Origin: Bostrychus sinensis
Lineage: Eukaryota; Chordata; Actinopteri; Gobiiformes; Eleotridae
NCBI GenBank assembly: GCA_020698575.1
Contig: CM036239.1
Span: 44,357,763-44,421,762 of the forward strand
DNA: 64,000 nucleotides
Reading direction: 5' to 3'
The notes under the pieces were generated by a model that worked only from the letters and a program-made list of their open reading frames with translations, was not told where the DNA came from and ran no database searches. Shown here one piece after another: positions 22,398-32,836 of the stretch; the first letter of the stretch is position 1; each line of letters starts with the position of its first letter. Position numbers and translations under genes: made by a program.

Positions 22398-23157
22398 AGT
22401 TACACTGTGTAAGATTCCCGGTCTTGCGCCTCTAGAGGCCACAGGTGCCACTGCACCGTCGCAAAACGTAAACACTAGGGCCCCTCCTCCTTCTGAAACT
22501 GTGCGAGCGTGCGTCTATTTCCATCATCGTTTCAACTTTAGTTGACCTGCTGCTACCTTTGGAAGTTTGGACTGGATCTTCTATAGAGTTAGCGCTAGCG
22601 TTAGCTTATCAACAAATATCGCGCAATGGTCGCAGTAAAAACTGTATGAAAAAGCACGTTCTAAAGAAAAAATAAAGAGGCTAATTTACCTGCCCAACAA
22701 AAAAGATGCAAAACGTGATCTGATTTGCAGCCTTCTCTGTCTCTCATCTGACGCCAGCGAGCAAAAGTCTGTCCGATGTTGACTCTTGTCTGTGATCTGG
22801 TGCCTGGTGCCTTTCACATTTTTGTTTTCTTGCCTCGTCCGACATTGTCTTCATCTTCTTGTGTCCTTCGGCCCTGACGAACTGGCGAAAATAACAATGC
22901 TAAAAGTAGCTTCCTGGTTATACCTGCGCCTCAAGTATAAGAGCTGAAGGAGGAATGCCGTAAAGCGAGTCGTTCCCTGTCACGTGACTCTTCCTCAACA
23001 GCGGAGTGCTCCCGGCAAAGTTGCGAGGGTGGTTTCTCATTACAGAAGCCCCGCTCGGAGCAACAGATCGCGCCTCAGGCCTTATAATCGCTCAAAAAAT
23101 CACAAAAACAAGTCAGTATGCCCCACATATTTAGGAGAAAAGTTACACAGTGTAACT
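22398..23157. mobile_element. TTAA-flanked MITE family B (760 bp)
   Basis: The termini AGTTACACTGTGTAA (22398) and TTACACAGTGTAACT (23157) are perfect 15-bp inverted repeats. They are flanked by TTAA on both sides (22394-22397 and 23158-23161). A TTAA target is diagnostic of piggyBac- or Kolobok-type transposases. The interior is GC-richer than the flanks (GCCTCTAGAGGCCAC, GTTAGCGCTAGCGTTAGC, CTGTCACGTGACTC) and encodes no transposase. Confidence 0.82.
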
Positions 23158-23161
23158 TTAA

Positions 23162-23800
23162 ATACACTGGCATAAAAAGAGTTGTGAAATTCTGAAAATA
23201 ATAAATATTTGGTATTTATGGTCAGGGTAAGTAAAAATGTAAACTTATACAATTTCTGTGATGTTTTGTGACAGGACACTTTTGTCACGTAACAGGAGCA
23301 ATGTAACAAATTATGTAAAAATGAAATAATATTAGATTTGTGTTTGGAGCCAAATTTCATAGAAACTGTAAAAAACACTGCAAAGTTATCATAACAAGTA
23401 ATTAATTAAAAGGTTATATCCTCATTGGGGCACAAGGGTTAATAGCTGACACTAGGTTTAATGGTCGAATTCACAGGTGGGAGAAGTAGTTATTCATTGC
23501 AAAACCATGCAAAGCCAATAGTAAAGGTAAAGTGGGCAGGTATAAAATCCTCAGAAAATTGTCATGATATATTTTATCTTTGCAGGCTTTACAAATCTTT
23601 GTATACTGTTAAGTGTCACTAGAAATGTTGCTTAGCTTCCATAACTCAGCAGAACTTTGACCTCGGTGGTAATGGTGCCATTAGAGCAGTACATAAAGCA
23701 ACAAAGAATACAATCACAGCACATTCCAGTTTTTGTGGGTTAGGTCCATTAAGTAGGTGGCAGGGACTTTTATCCTTTTATCCTCTTCTTATGCTTATTC
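23162..23800. other. AT-rich non-coding sequence
   Basis: No gene, tRNA or named repeat recognised. A 92-codon minus-strand frame (23100-23378) has no domain and overlaps the MITE end. Confidence 0.4.
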
Positions 23801-23810
23801 TTGCTAGAAA

Positions 23811-24002
23811 TTCACAGACACACAACCACTCACTCATTCATTCACCAGGAGCCATTTACAGTCACCAATGCATGTTTTTGGGCGGTGGGAGGAAGCCGGA
23901 GTACCCAGAAAGAACACAAAGTTTGTGTAACAGCCAGCTCGAGGATCAATCTCATGATCTCCGTGATTGGAGGCAGGAGCACTAACCGCTCTACCGCTGA
24001 CT
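23811..24002 (-). repeat. tRNA-derived SINE, 5' portion
   Basis: It contains the family landmarks CCATTTACAGTCACCAATGC, GGCGGTGGGAGGAAGCCGGA and, at the right, the head on the minus strand (AGCGGTTAGTGCTCC = box A region). It is missing the 3' half present in the copy at 51853-52252. Confidence 0.7.
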
Positions 24003-24148
24003 CAGCCTTGTTGACGAGCTGTGTAGACCCTCCAGACAATGTGAGCATCCCTTATTTGGATTTTTCTTAAAATGGTTAAAGCAACATTTTGTTACTTTAT
24101 ATTTAAGATACATAATATTCTTGAAATTATCAGAATATTTAGCCTTAA

Positions 24149-24706
24149 AAGGGATGTATTATACAAAATCTACTTTTTTGCTTTCTACCATGTTGTAGTG
24201 TTGTTCCCCCACCAAAAACATATCTGGAGTTGTGTTTTTTTTCATGAATTTCTTTCTACAAGATTATTTATTTAAACGTGCCTGTTTAAATAATCCTGTA
24301 GTCTCTGGCACTGGGTTTCTGTGGCCTCAGAACGCTTCACAACCTCTGCCTCTCCCACAAACCCCCACCCACTCCAGAAAGACTTACCAAACAACCATTC
24401 CTCTACATACGTTTTCATTCATTTATCTGAAAAACAGTGTTTACACGGATTCCTAGCAGTTATTTTTCATTTTGTGTTATAATGTCATCATGCGAAGATT
24501 CTGGATTAAAAGATCATAACACTCCAGACTCTGCTGCCCTCTGCTGCTTGTCTTAACCTGTTTCTTTACGGCAGTAGTAAAGTAATTATTAGAAATGATT
24601 TCTTTTAGTCACACAATGTTTTTAAAGGTTGTAAAACATGCAATGCTGTTCTACAGTTGACCAAAATTGGTTTAAAAAGATAGATAAAAGCATAATGCAG
24701 CCCCTT
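24149..24706 (+). mobile_element. TTAA-MITE family A, copy 5 (complete, TTAA on both sides)
   Basis: TTAA at 24145-24148 and 24707-24710 bracket an element of 558 bp. It starts AAGGGATGTATTATAC and ends ATAATGCAGCCCCTT, imperfect inverted repeats. Core blocks are CTACCATGTTGTAGTGTTG, TCTGTGGCCTCAGAACGC, CTGCCCTCTGCTG and AGTCACACAATGTTTTTAAA. No coding sequence. Confidence 0.8.
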
Positions 24707-24710
24707 TTAA

Positions 24711-25900
24711 TCATTTTGATAGTTCCAAGAATGAAAAAAGAGATTCAACAGGTGAAAAGCAGCTTGCTGGCTTTATGGCTCTTGTTATGGTTCTTGTTTT
24801 TATATTTCAAATATTATCACATCTATCCATCACACAAATGACAGTGAAAAACTAATTTCACTGAATGATAGTCAGCAATGTGCTTCTGCCTGTTACTACA
24901 ACACTAACTTTATGCTCGACAAATGTATTGATTAATTCACATCTAGTCGAACATGGAGTGAAGCAAAACTATTTTTTATATTTCCCAAATGGCACTACGT
25001 TTCTGATCGGCATGCTATAAAAATCTCTCATACCCTGTGGCACTGATTTTAAATGAAGCAAATGCAAAACAAAAACTATAATTAAATGCTACAGCAGAAA
25101 CAAGATATTTATTTATTTTGAAAGTGGATTCTGTTTTTAGTTTTTTTCTGTTTAACTATCATTTACAGACCCAAGTGATCAGGAGCGTCTTGCTGCAGGC
25201 CACTTTGACAACATTGCTGATACTTGATAAATTATGCATTTCTTCTAAATATCAAGCCTCTTTCAGGGAGCGGAGCCACACTTCTGTCTTGTCAGTGCAC
25301 ACTCTCTCAAGTCATTGTCTCTGTGCCTCAAACCAATCATCACTGCTCATTTGAACATGCCAAATACTGTTTACGCTCGTCCTACTTTCTCTGCACATCA
25401 GCTCTCCTCGGCGGCACAAGCTGGAGCTCTGAGCCAAAAAGCTGCCTCTCCAAGCCGCCCACTCCGCTCTTCCTCCTCGACACTTTCACATACTCTGTAC
25501 CCACTGTGTCTCACTCCATTAAGGCCCCCAACTAGCAGACGAACTAAACTGCGGTGTATATCTAGTATAATCATTTTGTCTATGTGGAAAAGCTAAACAC
25601 GATTAATAAACTCGGCTAATTTACTCCACATTTTCTTTACAAAAATCAGTACAGTTCCATTAGATGAAACTACATAAACAATAATCAAGCTCGTGATATT
25701 TTGGTCCCGTATGAACCATCTGAGAACCTCCGGGACAGGCCTTCTGCTCAGGACTAAACACAGTGAAGCAGCGTTTCAGTTTGATGCAGCACTCTGACAA
25801 TGTTTAAGGCCAGACTTGTTCTTCTCTTTTAATTCAATTCTAAATGGATTCTTAATTATATTTTTGAATTGTAATTCTTATCTATGAACTTTACTTTGTC
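24711..25900. other. Non-coding region, partly complex
   Basis: 25180-25560 is repeat-free with a pyrimidine-rich, GC-richer part (CTCCTCGGCGGCACAAGC). Three overlapping plus-strand frames of 78-103 codons cover it without any domain. The rest is AT-rich. No gene is supported. Confidence 0.35.
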
Positions 25901-25907
25901 TTTTTTT

Positions 25908-25980
25908 TTTTCATGTAAAGCACTTTGAATTACTCTACGTATGAACTGTGCTATACAAATAAACTTCCCTTGCCTTTCTC
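25908..25980 (+). repeat. LINE/SINE 3' tail fragment
   Basis: ATGTAAAGCACTTTGAATTAC, then GAACTGTGCTATACAAATAA and ACTTCCCTTGCC: the widespread fish L2-type retroposon tail. The same tail occurs inverted at 60128-60200. Confidence 0.65.
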
Positions 25981-26240
25981 TTTTTACATATTTCAGAACA
26001 TGAGAGACCCTGACAAACAGGTTAGCTCATAGCAGAGAGACTCAAAATGTATCTGTCAGTCTAAAACTATATGAGTTCTTAAGTATTTACATGTGTTACT
26101 CTGTGCTACTGTGCATTTAGTCAAGAAAATGTAGCTACTTCTGAGTACATTTTCAAAAACATACTACTACCGGAGGAAATGGTCTGTCGAACAAATGTTA
26201 CTTTTAACTTTTTTTTATTCTCAAAACAAGTACTATTTTT

Positions 26241-26316
26241 TACCACAGTGGTAAAGTGGCACGCATGGACTCGTTGCAATCAAAAAGTCCTGGGTTCGAG
26301 CCAGGTTGTAGACACT
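26241..26316 (+). repeat. tRNA-like SINE head
   Basis: AGTGGTAAAGTGGCACGCATG followed 40 bp later by GGGTTCGAGCCAGG, a good box B. The spacing matches tRNA-derived pol III promoters. The body is not preserved. A lone tRNA pseudogene is the alternative. Confidence 0.5.
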
Positions 26317-27129
26317 AGAGCCCTTTACAAACTCACTAATGCACAGGTCAGGAAAGAATAGGATGAAATCGGTAGCGAGGTAAAATGCTACGATACACTC
26401 GTCTATCTGGAAGTATTGAGCAGAAATAGCCAGCATTTGACCTCAGGAGGGCAGCACTCTGACGGTTTTTAACCACAAAATGTGCATTTAGACAATTTTT
26501 ACAAAATGGTCAAAGATATAACTATAAATAGTGAGATGTAGCACTAAAGCCTCGTTTGTACTGATCAGCAAAAAGAAATGGTGTAGAGTTGTTCTTTAAG
26601 CATTGGCTGAAGGATCATCAACAGTGTGAACATTCAGTTTACCTTTTTTTTTTTTACTAACCTGTAATTTTATTTTATTTATTTATTTGAAAAAGGACAG
26701 TGTACATTAATCAACATTAAACAATGTAAATGCAATGAGTCAAGCTGAATTAGGCTAATTGTCATTGATAGTCCCTTTGCCAATTACAAAAAGGCAACCT
26801 AAAAAAACACAAAAAGCAGCATAAAAACACTCAGTAAAATTAACAACAGAGTTAATTTACAATAATTCATCAGTAGATCATCACTGCCCACACATCTGGG
26901 TCTTGACAAGTCATTTTTTAGCATTCTTCTTAAATGAATAGAATGATGGAGACTCACATATTGATTCTGACACTAAGTTCTATGGCTGAGTTGCTCTTAA
27001 GGAGAAGACAGCCAGACCAAATGCATTTTTTCTTAAAGGAACTGTCTTATCCTTATTCTAATTTGATTTGACACTTTTCAAAAGCCTAATCACGGATAGG
27101 GGCTGCAAATGAGCCTGGGGCTAGAAGCA
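26317..27129. other. Non-coding; retroposon-like fragment at 26670-26790
   Basis: 26665-26740 (TTTATTTATTTGAAAAAGGA, CAGTGTACATTAATCAAC) resembles a common fish retroposon tail, ending in the AT-rich run TTATTTTATTTATTT. Nothing coding. Confidence 0.35.
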
Positions 27130-27133
27130 TTAA

Positions 27134-27390
27134 AGGTACTGTGAGCAGCAGCGCTTGTACTGGTTTGAAAACAATACTGCAGCCTAAATGAAAACTGGTC
27201 TGTGGGTTGCCAGTCTTTCCACTTTTCTAATTTGAATTGATTGATTTTTTTTTTTTTAATTGTGAATAAATCAGCTGCTACTACCATTGGCAGTAAAACG
27301 AACATGATTTAAACATGGTTACAACATATCTTGGCACACATGTGGGTCATTTTTATGAAATATAGAAAACATACACTGCTCATAGCACCT
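27134..27390. mobile_element. TTAA-flanked MITE family C (257 bp)
   Basis: TTAA at 27130-27133 and 27391-27394. Ends are AGGTACTGTGAGCAG and, inverted, AGGTGCTATGAGCAG. The interior holds GCGCTTGTACTGGTTTGAAA and GTGGGTTGCCAGTCTTTCC, shared with fragments at 20931-21115 and (inverted) 60580-60690. Non-coding; a third TTAA family in the window. Confidence 0.75.
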
Positions 27391-27394
27391 TTAA

Positions 27395-28010
27395 GTACAT
27401 GGCATCAGTTTCCTGTAGGTGGCAATGTTTGAATGAATTGTCCCTGTCAAATAAATAAACAAATCAAAATATAATAAATACATCCTGTTGTCAAAATGTG
27501 TAGTCATGTTGTGGAGTACTTCTTGCGCCACTGATACTCAGAGCAACTTCTTAGCCCTAACTGGTTATAACTGCACACAGCAACAGTCTAACAATGACGG
27601 CCATTATCCAGGTGTGTTGTGAATAACATCTGAAAAACTGACATCCCATCTTTACATTTCAGACATTTACACACACTTTAAACTCCTGTTATAATTAGAC
27701 TAAGACAATACTTTGAATTTCTCTGCGTGCATGTCACCGTCTTCCCCTCCTTCCACCGCTCCTCTCTGCACCTCCTTGCCCTCTTCTCCTCGTCTCCGCT
27801 CCAAACTCTGAAGTCTCCTAATTCCTGTCATGCTAATTGCAGCTGACAGACACAGCTAATTATGCGCAGATAATCTGCTGCATCTGACTAATTATAATTC
27901 CCATTAGCTGCCGATAACGCTCATTAGATTAACTTTCTCCAGGAGAAATTGGAAATAATAGGCCGGGCTTGATGCTGCATCTTTTTGGTAATCACGGAGC
28001 GGTGTAGCTG
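27395..28010. promoter_or_regulatory. Candidate regulatory island rich in TAAT cores (27830-27990)
   Basis: 27830-27960 packs at least six homeodomain-type cores into about 100 bp: CATGCTAATTG, CAGCTAATTATGCG, GACTAATTATAATTCC, CCCATTAGC, CTCATTAGATTAAC. It is repeat-free and has no coding frame. This is the densest such cluster in the window; function is inferred from composition only. Confidence 0.35.
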
Positions 28011-28634
28011 CCAGGGAGGGCGGCTGTTTGTTTGGTGGAGAAGAGACAGGCTGCTATAGCTTTCAATGGCCACAATGGTAACAGTTTGATCCCAATGATA
28101 TCTGAAGCATCTGAAATTGGTAGAGACAGGGGAGCCATATGGGAGAGCTGCAACATGTGGAGCAGTGTCAGGTCAGAAATGAAAAGAAGTAACTGGAGGT
28201 CCCACAAAGGCAGTCCCAAAGACAGCTACAGGAGCTGTGTATGGGTCAGACTTATTGCTAGAAGCTCCCTGTTAAAAGTGAATTGGGTAGATTTAATAAA
28301 AGTACAACAGAACTAAAATACTGTTAAATTTGTATCATATAAAATGCTGTAGAATATTTGAGACCAAGAATATGTGGACTGACAGTTCAGTAATGTCACT
28401 TTTTGGTGCTTGTGTCCAACTATGTCCCATTGTATTAAGTACAACAAGAGGAAAGACTAAGGATTTTGAAACTGTACGTCTTACAGAGCAATGTTTCTCA
28501 GCACATGACCCTGTGCTGACTCCTAGTAGTGCTGTTCCTCCTGCTTCTTATGAAAGAACCATTCAACTGCATGGCTCTAAATTTAAACATCCAAAGTTAC
28601 ACAATATTGTGCCATTGTATAGCTCAGTTGTTTC
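28011..28634. other. Non-coding sequence
   Basis: It follows the TAAT-rich island. Plus-strand frames of 94 and 104 codons (28032-28316, 28330-28644) show no domain and no codon-level pattern I can recognise. Confidence 0.4.
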
Positions 28635-29240
28635 CAGGGCTTGACATTTACTTTTTTGCTCACTGCCCACTGTGGCTAGTATTTTCAAAAGTTGCAAGCC
28701 AATTCATGTTTTTACTAGCCACAATTTAGTTACTTAAAGAAATGTATGGACAGGATAAAAAAATAAAAAACTTTTACCTAAAGGGAAAGGTTTACCTAGA
28801 AAGAATAAATTGGTGTCACAATATTGACAATACTGTGATATCGCAATATCAAAAGTCTCACAATATTATAGTGGACTTGCAGCAGAATGGTAAAAAAGCA
28901 GAGAGAACTACGTAGACCATGATCCTCTGCTTCACTTCAGTGCAGCCAACATGACTAAATTATTATTATTAAACACATTTTCACTCTTAATCTTTTGAAA
29001 CGCACAATATCATAATAAATACATTGCCATGATCTTAATATCATGATAATACCGTACTGTGAAATTTGAATATCGTTACTTCCTTACTAAATGGTGTGTA
29101 CTCAAACAGAGCAACATAAATTCAGGTTTAATCTTTAAAATTCAACCAGCCAAAGTGGATAGTTGGAGTATTTGTGTTACTAACCAAAATGAAAATCCAC
29201 CTGCATTTGGCCGGTTGGCTAGTGTTAATGTTAAGACCTG
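28635..29240. mobile_element. hAT-like element (GCTTGACATTAAC family), complete copy
   Basis: Ends CAGGGCTTGACATTTAC (28635) and, inverted, CAGGTCTTAACATTAAC (29240). Next to the ends are TTTGCTCACTGCCCACTGTG and GGCCGGTTGGCTAGTG. The interior shares the palindromic ATATTG/CAATAT block with 1-180. About 606 bp; no transposase. Confidence 0.7.
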
Positions 29241-30384
29241 GTTGTCTCAGTTGTCTCTCCCTGCTCTCCCTGGTAATTTCCTGTCTGTACTCCACTGTCC
29301 TGTTTAATAAAACCTAAAATGCCATAAATCAATTGAAAATGTTACATAATATTTCTTTAAACCTCCAAGTAAGTAGTTTTATTATTTCCTGTTTCTACAG
29401 CAGCCCAAAGCAGACAAACTGAGCACTATTGGATAAAAAGCACTCTCAAATACTTACATAGTCCAGGGAGTATATAAATATTTTTGCACATGGCTACTTG
29501 ACGTTTGGTGGTGTAGCACCTTTTGTTTATGTCCTGTGGTGTGATACATTTTTAAAATAAAATATAAAGAACATTAAATAATTTCAAATGTAAATCAGTT
29601 GTATGAAAAGTGTGAGGAAAGCTTTTTGCAAGGAGTGTGACTTTTTTTTGTCACATTGAAGGGCATTAACTATAATTCCCTTCAGTTTGAATTAAAATAC
29701 CAAAAAAATAAAAAGTCTTAAAAATGACTTAATTATTTTTTTCAATAATTTAAAATACTACTTTTTGTCATTGCTGAAAAAAAAAAAAGTTGCCACATAC
29801 AGTATAAAATCTTCCACTGTTTGTTTGTTTGTTTTTGTTTTTTCTGTTTAAATACAACAGCATCTCACAGCTCAAAGTAAAAGAGTGCACAGTGCAGAAT
29901 AACTGCAATTTTAGCCTTATGTGCCAAAAAATAAAACAAAATAAAATAAAAAATAAGCGTAAGAGCTGATTATCTCAACAAAGAAAACTATTTATTTGCT
30001 GCTCACAGTGTTTTCCACTTTACAATCCCTGCTTACATTTGTTGCATGACTGGACAATTCTGCTGCATCGCCTCAACCCGCCTCACCGTACTGCCTGCTT
30101 TACTGTATGGGCCGCCGAGAGGGAGATTTTTTTACTCTTGGATAGATGTGCACTGGTGTCTGCAAAGAGAACATAAAAGGAGGCAGTCTTAGTCCGGCGT
30201 ACACATAAAGGTAAAGCTGTGGTCCTGTCAGTAGATTTAGTAACTGGATCAACTTGAATGCACAAGCTTTTATGGATGTAAGAAAAGAGCACCCACTACA
30301 CTGAAACAGATAAAGGCTCATGTAATGTGATTTTTTATTTGTTTTTACTTTGACTTTGTTTTTTATGTTGACAAAGGCAGAGGT
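29241..30384. other. AT-rich non-coding sequence with a repeat shared with 34880-35060
   Basis: 30080-30310 (CGTACTGCCTGCTTTACTG, AAAGGTAAAGCTG, GAATGCACAAGC) is a diverged copy of 34880-35060 in the same orientation, 4.8 kb apart. Elsewhere there are A/T runs and no gene. Confidence 0.45.
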
Positions 30385-30469
30385 GGGTAGCCAAAGATTA
30401 AACATAATTAATGGTATTGTTACTTGAAAATAATATAACTCATGTGGAAGTAAAGCGTAACCATCCAGT

Positions 30470-30641
30470 GCTGTGGTATAGCTCAATTAGTAGAGCTGCA
30501 GAGCATATCCAGGGCAACTACAGCCTGCCCTGGTGTCGTGGGTTTGAGTCTGTTTGAGACACTTTGCCTAATGTCTCTACCCCATATTTTCCTGTCGCTT
30601 CACAACTGCACTGTAAAATGGAGCCGGAAAAGGTCTCAAAA
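30470..30641 (+). mobile_element. tRNA-derived SINE (second family)
   Basis: Box A TAGCTCAATTAGTAGAGC (30479-30496) and box B GGGTTTGAGTC (30540-30550) form an internal pol III promoter. The 90-bp body ends CCGGAAAAGGTCTCAAAAA. A sister copy lies at 55964-56130. Its 3' end meets the 3' end of the LINE in the opposite orientation, so the two elements are tail to tail. Confidence 0.72.
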
Positions 30642-30651
30642 ATCATCATCA

Positions 30652-31218
30652 TCAGTTCCATAGCCCCATTGGCCGTCGGTGCACCCATGTATTGACACTC
30701 TCTCTCCACTCGGTCCTGTTGCTTGTCTGGTGGCAGAGTTGTTGTAGCCCACAACCACTCCATTCTTTCAGGTCATCAGCCCACATTCTCATTGGTCTTC
30801 CTCGTCTTCTCTCCCCCTCAACCTTTCCCTGAATGATCGTCTTTCCAAGACTGCCAGCCCTAATTTGGTGCCCAAAAAACTTGAACTTCCTCTCTTCAAT
30901 GGTTGTTAGCAATCTATCCATGCTGTTGTTGTTCGCCCTTCTTTTCAGTTCCTCCCACACAAATTCATTGTTTTTTTTGTCTTTCCATGAGATGTTCAGC
31001 AGTTTTCTGTAAGTTTTCATTTCAAATGCTGCAATTTTTTTTCTTTTGTGTTCAGTTAACGTCCACGATTCACAGCCGTATAAGAATATAGACGTGATCA
31101 TTGTTCGTAAGAGGTAAATTTTGCTTTGCATCTTTACGTCTTTTGATACCCAAATATTGTTCAACTTTATTAGTGCATTAACTGCTTCTTTCCTTGATTT
31201 CTTGATCGCTTGTGACAT
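30652..31218 (-). CDS. RTE LINE C-terminal domain (188-codon open frame)
   Basis: It continues the reverse transcriptase ORF after a frame break near 31205. The break lies where two similar stretches meet (GATCAAGAAATCAAG and GCGATCAAGAAATCAAG), so a short deletion by slippage is likely. Conserved text: AIKKSRKEAVNALIKLNNIW, LYGCESWTLTE, KFKFFGHQIRAGSLGKTI, and the family's basic GERRRGRPMRMWADDL. The stop codon is the first TGA of the tail repeat, leaving essentially no 3' UTR. Confidence 0.82.
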   Translation of the reverse strand: MSQAIKKSRKEAVNALIKLNNIWVSKDVKMQSKIYLLRTMITSIFLYGCESWTLTEHKRKKIAAFEMKTYRKLLNISWKDKKNNEFVWEELKRRANNNSMDRLLTTIEERKFKFFGHQIRAGSLGKTIIQGKVEGERRRGRPMRMWADDLKEWSGCGLQQLCHQTSNRTEWRESVNTWVHRRPMGLWN

Positions 31219-32836
31219 TGTGAGTGCTGGTCGCGCCTAGATAGCAAAATTTGTTAACCTGTTCAAGACGGTTGTTGTCAATCCTGATGTCTATGGGCGT
31301 GTTGTCACCTCCAGTTGTCATAACTTTGCTTTTTTCTGTGCTGATTTCCATTCCGAACCGTCTGGAAGATTTGTCCAGTTTGGTTGTTATGCTACTCAGT
31401 TCGTTCACATTATCAGCCAATAAATCAATATCGTCAGCCAAGCGAAGATTGGTGATTTTCATGCCTCCACAATTGACGCCTCCGTTAAAATCAACAAGTG
31501 CATCCATCATAATTCTTTCCAAAAACAGATTAAAAAGAGACGGGGATAAAATACATCCCTGTCTGACTCCAACCGATGCGAAAAACCAATCACTGTATTC
31601 ATTGCGGCTTAGGACCTTTATTCTTGCTTTCTTATAAAGTTGTTTGATTAGGCCTGTCATTCGTTTTCCAATGTTAAACTTAAGCATGGTGTCAAACAGT
31701 CCATCATGCCATACCCTGTCAAATGCCTTTTTGAAGTCAATGAAATTGTGGTAGACAGGTCTGTTGATGTTTCTTCTTTTTTCGCACAGGATTCTAAGGT
31801 TTGTAATTTGTTCAACTGTGCTTCTGTTTCTTCGGAAACCTGCTTGGGTCTCGCTAAGGATGTTTTCAATTCTGGGGGCAATTCTTTTTAGCATGATAGT
31901 CAAAAGAATCTTGCTTGGGTGGCTGATTAAGCTGATCGTCCTAAAGTCTGAGCATCTTTTGCTAATTTTCTTCTTATGTATAGGTATTAATATGGAGTCT
32001 GTCCACTGAGTAGGCCACTGTCCAGTTTCTAGTATCTTGTTGCATAATAGGAGGTAGGCATTAATGACGCTGCTACCACCATTCTTGATCATTTCCCCTG
32101 TTATGTTGTCTACACCAGGACTCTTGTTATTCTTGAGCTGTGCTATTGCAGATTCAACTTCTTCTTTCATGATTGGTGGTTCATCGTTTTCTTGCATAGC
32201 GTTATTAATATCTTGCGTGATTATAGATTCATCTTTTTCAGTTTGGTGGTTATACAAGTCAGAGCAGTACTCGCGCCATCGTTCCATTATAGCATTGTTG
32301 CTAGTAAGTAGTTGTCCATTCCTGTCTTCAATTGCATTAACTCTTCTAGTTGAAGTGTTAGAAGTCAATTGTTTTACAGTTTGGAATGCTTTTCTGGTAT
32401 TGTTCTTCTTTATGTAGCTTTCAATATCTTGAGCTTGTTCTTCTAACCAGTTGTTTTTAGCCTTCGCAATCTCTGTTTTTACTTTCCTATTCGCATTTCT
32501 ATAGTCAGCTTTCTCTTGTTCACCCAAGAACCTTTTAGCCTTCAGCTTCCGTCTTTCATCACAACTTTTTATGATTTCTGGTGTGATCCAAGGTTTAAAT
32601 GTTTTTTTCGTTTTTCCAAGTGTTTTTTCCGCCGTTTCATAAATAATAGATTTTATATCATCACAAAGATGTTGTGCATCTGAATCATTTTCATCAAGTA
32701 AAAATTGTGCATATTTTCCAGCTAATTCGGTTTGGTACTGTTTTAGAAGTGTTTTGTAATTAAAGTTTTCAAGATTTAGTTTGGTTCTGATGTTTTTCTT
32801 CTTTGATTTCAGTAATTTCAGATGAAAGTTTGCCAT
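31178..32836 (-). CDS. RTE reverse transcriptase (552-codon open frame)
   Basis: This open frame of the LINE starts at MANFHLKLLKSKKKN, immediately after the endonuclease SDH motif. The first 200 residues are a lysine-rich linker. The reverse transcriptase follows: NNKSPGVDNITGEMIK, DFRTISLISHPSKILL, QAGFRRNRSTVEQI, then block A YHNFIDFKKAFDRVWH, SVGVRQGCILSPSLFNLFLE and the catalytic box RLADDIDLLAD. Both aspartates of the catalytic box are kept. It ends after YLGATSTHNVTSDQEIKE by running into the wrong frame; the element continues in the 31218-30652 frame. The M at 32836 is not the true start of the element's single ORF. Confidence 0.85.
   Translation of the reverse strand: MANFHLKLLKSKKKNIRTKLNLENFNYKTLLKQYQTELAGKYAQFLLDENDSDAQHLCDDIKSIIYETAEKTLGKTKKTFKPWITPEIIKSCDERRKLKAKRFLGEQEKADYRNANRKVKTEIAKAKNNWLEEQAQDIESYIKKNNTRKAFQTVKQLTSNTSTRRVNAIEDRNGQLLTSNNAIMERWREYCSDLYNHQTEKDESIITQDINNAMQENDEPPIMKEEVESAIAQLKNNKSPGVDNITGEMIKNGGSSVINAYLLLCNKILETGQWPTQWTDSILIPIHKKKISKRCSDFRTISLISHPSKILLTIMLKRIAPRIENILSETQAGFRRNRSTVEQITNLRILCEKRRNINRPVYHNFIDFKKAFDRVWHDGLFDTMLKFNIGKRMTGLIKQLYKKARIKVLSRNEYSDWFFASVGVRQGCILSPSLFNLFLERIMMDALVDFNGGVNCGGMKITNLRLADDIDLLADNVNELSSITTKLDKSSRRFGMEISTEKSKVMTTGGDNTPIDIRIDNNRLEQVNKFCYLGATSTHNVTSDQEIKERSS

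Noticed and set aside
26241..26316. Functional tRNA gene
   Set aside because: Box A is poor, no clean cloverleaf can be folded by eye, and no T-run terminator follows closely; a SINE head or tRNA relic is more likely.
31251..32417. Plus-strand frames of 128 and 117 codons across the LINE
   Set aside because: They are antisense shadows of the reverse transcriptase frame.
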